A stretch of DNA of 38,442 nucleotides from Rhizobium sp. Q54. Its GTDB lineage: Bacteria; Pseudomonadota; Alphaproteobacteria; UBA2966; CAIVPW01. Under the pieces are notes generated by a model. It worked only from the letters and a program-made list of their open reading frames with translations, did not search any database and was not told the origin of the DNA. The stretch is taken from contig CAMDPO010000023.1 in NCBI GenBank assembly GCA_945904955.1, forward strand, positions 1 to 38,442. Direction: 5' to 3'. Below are positions 35,671 through 38,442 of the stretch, piece after piece; the first letter of the stretch is position 1, and each line of letters starts with the position of its first letter. Position numbers and translations under genes: made by a program.

Positions 35671-36690
35671 TCAGTCGGCGCCGAATAGGGCGACGTACGG
35701 GTCGACCTTGCCGGCCATCACGTCGGCGACGTTGACGATGGGGTAGCCGACCGTCGCCGTCGCGCTCGACGTCCACGCGAACACGACCAGGTCGCGCAGC
35801 TCGGCAACGGCCGCAGCCGTACGCTCGATCGCGAACGCCTTGCCGGCGGCGTTGCCGGGTACGAACGCGCCCTTGTTCTCCAGCTCGTAGAGCGGCACGA
35901 CGTTCTTGAACGAGTCCAGGATGTACTGAACCGTGCGCTGCTCGATGGTGCAGGCGCAATCGCGCACCGCGATGGTCTTGACCGCGTCGGCCAGGTCCTT
36001 GCTCGTCACGTTGTTGCGCACGAACTCGCCCTCGAAGCGCGCGTGGATCGTGTTCGAGTTCGTGTAGTTGTTCGGATTGGGGAAGTTGCCCCAGCCGTTG
36101 AAGTGAATGCTGACGTGCAGCGGGTTGGTCGTGTCGGCGACGAAGTGGCTCCAGTAGCCGAGGTCGCGCACGATCAGCATCTCGCGCAGCTTGCGATCCG
36201 CGGCGTACTCGGCCTTGCGCGCCGGGTCCGTGGCCGCCGCCTCGGCCGCGGCCAGCACGCGCCAGTAGGCGAAATCGATGCGCAGCTGCAGCCAGCCCTC
36301 GATCAGCTCGTAATAGAGGTAGCCGGCCTTGTACTGGCTCTGCCCGACTGCGCGCATTGCCGTGTCGAACTCCTCGCGCGTCGGCGGCAGGTTGTCGATC
36401 TTCGGGCCGCCGAACACGGTCTGGTCGTCGTACAGGTCGATGTAGTGGCCGGGATCGCGCTCGGCGCCGTGCAGACGGCCAGCGCCCTTGGAGCGATCGC
36501 CTTCGCGGCCGAGCTCGCCGACCATGCGCGCCGCGTCTGGCGTGCGCAGGAACGCCGGCAACTCCGCCGGCAAGGTGGCCATGGCCACTTCGCTGATGAT
36601 GCGGTGGCCGGTCGCGCCCCAACCGAACGCGGCTTGCGGAGCAACCGCCGTGGCCAGCACCAACCCCAGAGTCAGACCGATCTTGCGCAT
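35671..36690 (-). CDS. S1/P1-family zinc nuclease, secreted
   Basis: 339 residues with a signal peptide (MRKIGLTLGLVLATAVAPQA, cleavage before W of FGWGATG). The mature N-terminus begins WGATGHRIISEVA: the terminal Trp and nearby His are zinc ligands in the S1/P1 fold. Further ligands fit DPGHYIDLYDD and the cluster YWSHFVADTTNPLHVSIHFNG. S1/P1 enzymes cleave single-stranded nucleic acids and 3'-nucleotides; the related zinc phospholipase C cannot be excluded. GGGAGAG lies 6 bp before the ATG. Followed by DUF3299 in one operon and divergent from the phytase-like gene (210 bp). Confidence 0.88.
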   Translation of the reverse strand: MRKIGLTLGLVLATAVAPQAAFGWGATGHRIISEVAMATLPAELPAFLRTPDAARMVGELGREGDRSKGAGRLHGAERDPGHYIDLYDDQTVFGGPKIDNLPPTREEFDTAMRAVGQSQYKAGYLYYELIEGWLQLRIDFAYWRVLAAAEAAATDPARKAEYAADRKLREMLIVRDLGYWSHFVADTTNPLHVSIHFNGWGNFPNPNNYTNSNTIHARFEGEFVRNNVTSKDLADAVKTIAVRDCACTIEQRTVQYILDSFKNVVPLYELENKGAFVPGNAAGKAFAIERTAAAVAELRDLVVFAWTSSATATVGYPIVNVADVMAGKVDPYVALFGAD

Positions 36691-36900
36691 GACAACTCTC
36701 CCGCGTGGCAAACGACGCGGTGACGCTAGGTCGCACCCGCGTCCGGAGGGTGACAACGCGGAGTCGTTTGGGTTACCGCCGTGCCGTCACGGCGACGCAA
36801 CCGTCGCGTCATCGCGCTGCAATCCAACCGTCATGTTGCGCCGCCACTGTCCGCGCCTCGCCGGCCTTCTCACCGGCATCACCTCGGAGACACCCCGACG

Positions 36901-38253
36901 ATGCGCGCACTGTTCCTCCCGCTTGCGCTTGGCCTGCTGGCCGCGCCGGCAGCCCACGCCGCTCCCACTCTGATCGCCCAAGGCACGCTGAGCGCCAGCA
37001 GCGCCGGCCCGCTCGCCGACTTGTCCGGCCTGACCGGCAAGCTCGAGAACGGCATGGCCGCCAACATCCTGGGCGGCGTCGGCTCAGGCCTCGCCTACGC
37101 CGGCAACGGCATCTTCCTGGGCGTCCCCGACCGCGGCCCGAACGCCACGGTCTACAACGCCAAGATCGACAACACCGTGACGTGGATCCCGCGCTTCCAC
37201 ACGATCCAGATGGCGCTGACGCCGGCCGCCGCCGGCAGCGCGCTGCCCTACACCCTGACGCCGACCCTGCGCGCCACCACTCTGTTGTGGAACGCGACGG
37301 CCCTGACCTACGGCAATGGTGCCGACGTCGGTGCAGCCGCCGGCACGCCGGGCCAGAACACTGCCGCCAAGTTCTTCTTCACCGGCCGCTCGGACGCCTA
37401 TGACCGCGCCAAGACGGCGGTGCACCCGGAGAACGGCCGCTTCGATCCGGAAGCGATCCAGCTCTCCAACGACGGCAAGTTCCTCTTCCTGTCGGACGAG
37501 TACGGTCCGTACGTCTACCAATTCGACCGCGTCACCGGCGCCCGCGTGAAGGCGTTCAAGCTGCCCGGCAACCTGGACAGCCCGATCCTCTCCCCGCTCG
37601 GCGATACCGAGATCGGCGAGAACACCGTCGGCCGCACCGCCAACAAGGGCATGGAAGGCCTCGCCATCACCCCGGACGGCAAGACCCTGGTCGGCATCAT
37701 GCAGGCCGCGCTGGTGCAGGACGCCGCCGTTGCCGCCACCAAAAAGCTGGTGCGCATCGTGACGATCGACATCGCGTCGGGCGCGACCAAGGAGTTCGGC
37801 TACATGCTGACCGACGGGTCGGGCATCAGCGAGATCATCGCCATCAACGACCACGAGTTCCTGCTCGATGAGCGGGACGGCGCCGGCCTCGGCGACAACT
37901 CCGCCGCCAAGGTGAAGAAGATGTTCCGCATCGACATCGCCAACGCCACCGACATCACCAACCTCTACGGCCAGCAGGCGGTGGACGCGGCGGTGAAGAA
38001 GACGCAGTTCCTCGACCTGGTCGCTCTGCTCGGCGCCAACGGCGTCACGCCGGACAAGGTGCCGGCCAAGATCGAGGGCATGGCGTTCGGTCCCGACGTC
38101 ACCATCAACGGCGCGGTCCAGCACACCCTGTTCATCGCCAACGACAACGACTTCCTGACCGACGTCTCCGGCCAGAACACGTTCTACGTCGTGGCGTTCA
38201 CCGATGCCGACCTGCCGGGCTTCGTGCGCCAGCAGGTAGCTCCGCTCAACTAG
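36901..38253 (+). CDS. Secreted 'esterase-like activity of phytase' family protein
   Basis: 450 residues with a signal peptide (MRALFLPLALGLLAAPAAHA, then APTLIAQG). A beta-propeller-like domain: GGVGSGLAYAGNGIFLGVPDRG, FDPEAIQLSNDGKFLFLSDEYGPYVYQFD, KGMEGLAITPDGKTLVGIMQ, EIIAINDHEFLLDERDG and KIEGMAFGPDV. The PEAI and SDEYGPYVY motifs fit the phytase-like esterase family (PF13449). Substrate unproven. GGAGA at about 36885 precedes the ATG; the open frame extends upstream to 36781 without a signal peptide there, so ATG 36901 is preferred. Ends at a strong terminator. Confidence 0.88.
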   Translation: MRALFLPLALGLLAAPAAHAAPTLIAQGTLSASSAGPLADLSGLTGKLENGMAANILGGVGSGLAYAGNGIFLGVPDRGPNATVYNAKIDNTVTWIPRFHTIQMALTPAAAGSALPYTLTPTLRATTLLWNATALTYGNGADVGAAAGTPGQNTAAKFFFTGRSDAYDRAKTAVHPENGRFDPEAIQLSNDGKFLFLSDEYGPYVYQFDRVTGARVKAFKLPGNLDSPILSPLGDTEIGENTVGRTANKGMEGLAITPDGKTLVGIMQAALVQDAAVAATKKLVRIVTIDIASGATKEFGYMLTDGSGISEIIAINDHEFLLDERDGAGLGDNSAAKVKKMFRIDIANATDITNLYGQQAVDAAVKKTQFLDLVALLGANGVTPDKVPAKIEGMAFGPDVTINGAVQHTLFIANDNDFLTDVSGQNTFYVVAFTDADLPGFVRQQVAPLN

Positions 38254-38265
38254 GCAAGAAAAGAG

Positions 38266-38303
38266 AACGGGTGACGCCCCTGTACGCGGGCGTCACCCGT
38301 TTT
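38266..38303. terminator. Strong bidirectional terminator after the phytase-like gene
   Basis: ACGGGTGACGCCC (38267-38279) pairs perfectly over 13 bp with GGGCGTCACCCGT (38288-38300), loop of 8, then TTTT. On the minus strand the stem is followed by TCTCTTTTCTT, so it can also end the gene entering from the right. Confidence 0.93.
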
Positions 38304-38316
38304 GCTGCCGAGTGCA

Positions 38317-38391
38317 GGCGGCAGCGCCGAACAAGCCCAGCCGCGAGGCGGCGGCCCCAAACAAAGACGACCGCTAGGCGGCGGCGCCGAA
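38317..38391 (-). repeat. Three 30-bp-spaced units encoding FGAAA
   Basis: GGCGGCGGCGCCGAA (38377-38391), GGCGGCGGCCCCAAA (38347-38361) and GGCGGCAGCGCCGAA (38317-38331) are exactly 30 bp apart. On the minus strand each encodes Phe-Gly-Ala-Ala-Ala in the same frame as the partial gene that stops at 38374. Only the first unit is translated; the other two lie past the TAG. Confidence 0.75.
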
Positions 38392-38442
38392 CACGAAAGA
38401 AGTAAGGTAGTCGACGTGGCGCCGCGCCTCGTCGCGCGAGTG
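38374..38442 (-). CDS. C-terminus of a gene entering from the right, unknown
   Basis: The last 22 codons of a minus-strand frame: HSRDEARRHVDYLTSFVFGA plus AA, then TAG at 38374-38376. Codon usage fits local genes, the stop lies 71 bp before a terminator that also works on this strand, and the repeated FGAAA units continue its frame. Too little is visible to name a family. Confidence 0.5.
   Translation of the reverse strand, partial: HSRDEARRHVDYLTSFVFGAAA

Noticed and set aside
36691-36900. A Pho box in the divergent nuclease/phytase-like promoter region
   Set aside because: CAACCGTC occurs twice, but 27 bp apart; the 11-bp-spaced CTGTCAT-type repeats of a Pho box are not found.

Overview
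The window is high-GC DNA (roughly two-thirds G+C by eye) with an alphaproteobacterial gene content and order: hflK-hflC-DUF2065-degP, divergent serB/miaA, ilvB-ilvN-ilvC, leuA, mreBCD-mrdA-rodA, a HisKA_2/HWE-type histidine kinase and a DUF3309 mini-protein. A Rhodospirillales-like or neighbouring lineage is the best guess, but the sequence alone does not settle the order. Most of the window is ordinary core chromosome. No prophage, integrase, transposase or CRISPR array was found.

Layout. 1-3900: membrane protein quality control (HflK/HflC, DUF2065, Do-type protease), with a small secreted protein on the opposite strand. 3905-5776: phosphoserine phosphatase and tRNA dimethylallyltransferase, whose starts lie 15 bp apart and diverge. 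5922-9398: branched-chain amino acid genes ilvB, ilvN and ilvC, closed by a strong terminator. 9398-11186: a decayed stretch with a small conserved ORF, a receiver-domain remnant, a possible frameshifted gene and a structured leader in front of leuA. 11187-18498: leuA, then the rod-shape operon mreB-mreC-mreD-mrdA-rodA. 18517-18676: a tRNA-Lys(CTT) with its own promoter. 18928-20321: a GAF/HisKA_2 kinase preceded by a perfect 16-bp palindrome, then a DUF3309 gene. 20416-20877: two gene fragments joined head to head (delta-60 repeat and EAL). 20908-24343: rsgA, a CYTH-CHAD protein with an unassigned C-terminal region, and a 65-residue protein, in one coupled run. 24309-31922: a glycogen/alpha-glucan operon on the minus strand (maltokinase fragment-glgB-glgX-malQ). 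32006-38442: a remnant gene, then mainly envelope or secreted proteins (FecR domain, VTT/DedA-like, PEBP, EF-hand, DUF3299, S1/P1 nuclease, esterase-like phytase) and the tail of one more gene.

How the genes work together. ilvB/N/C and leuA supply valine, isoleucine and leucine. MreBCD, PBP2 and RodA form the elongasome. GlgB, GlgX and MalQ branch, debranch and rearrange alpha-glucans. The kinase at the head of that operon has lost its N-terminal part and its usual TreS partner, so the maltose-1-phosphate branch looks broken here.

No complete unknown defence or mobile system was found. The strongest leads are the truncated maltokinase locus, the unusual CYTH-CHAD protein, the palindrome before the kinase, the leuA leader, and 30-bp in-frame tandem repeats just past the stop codon of the last gene.
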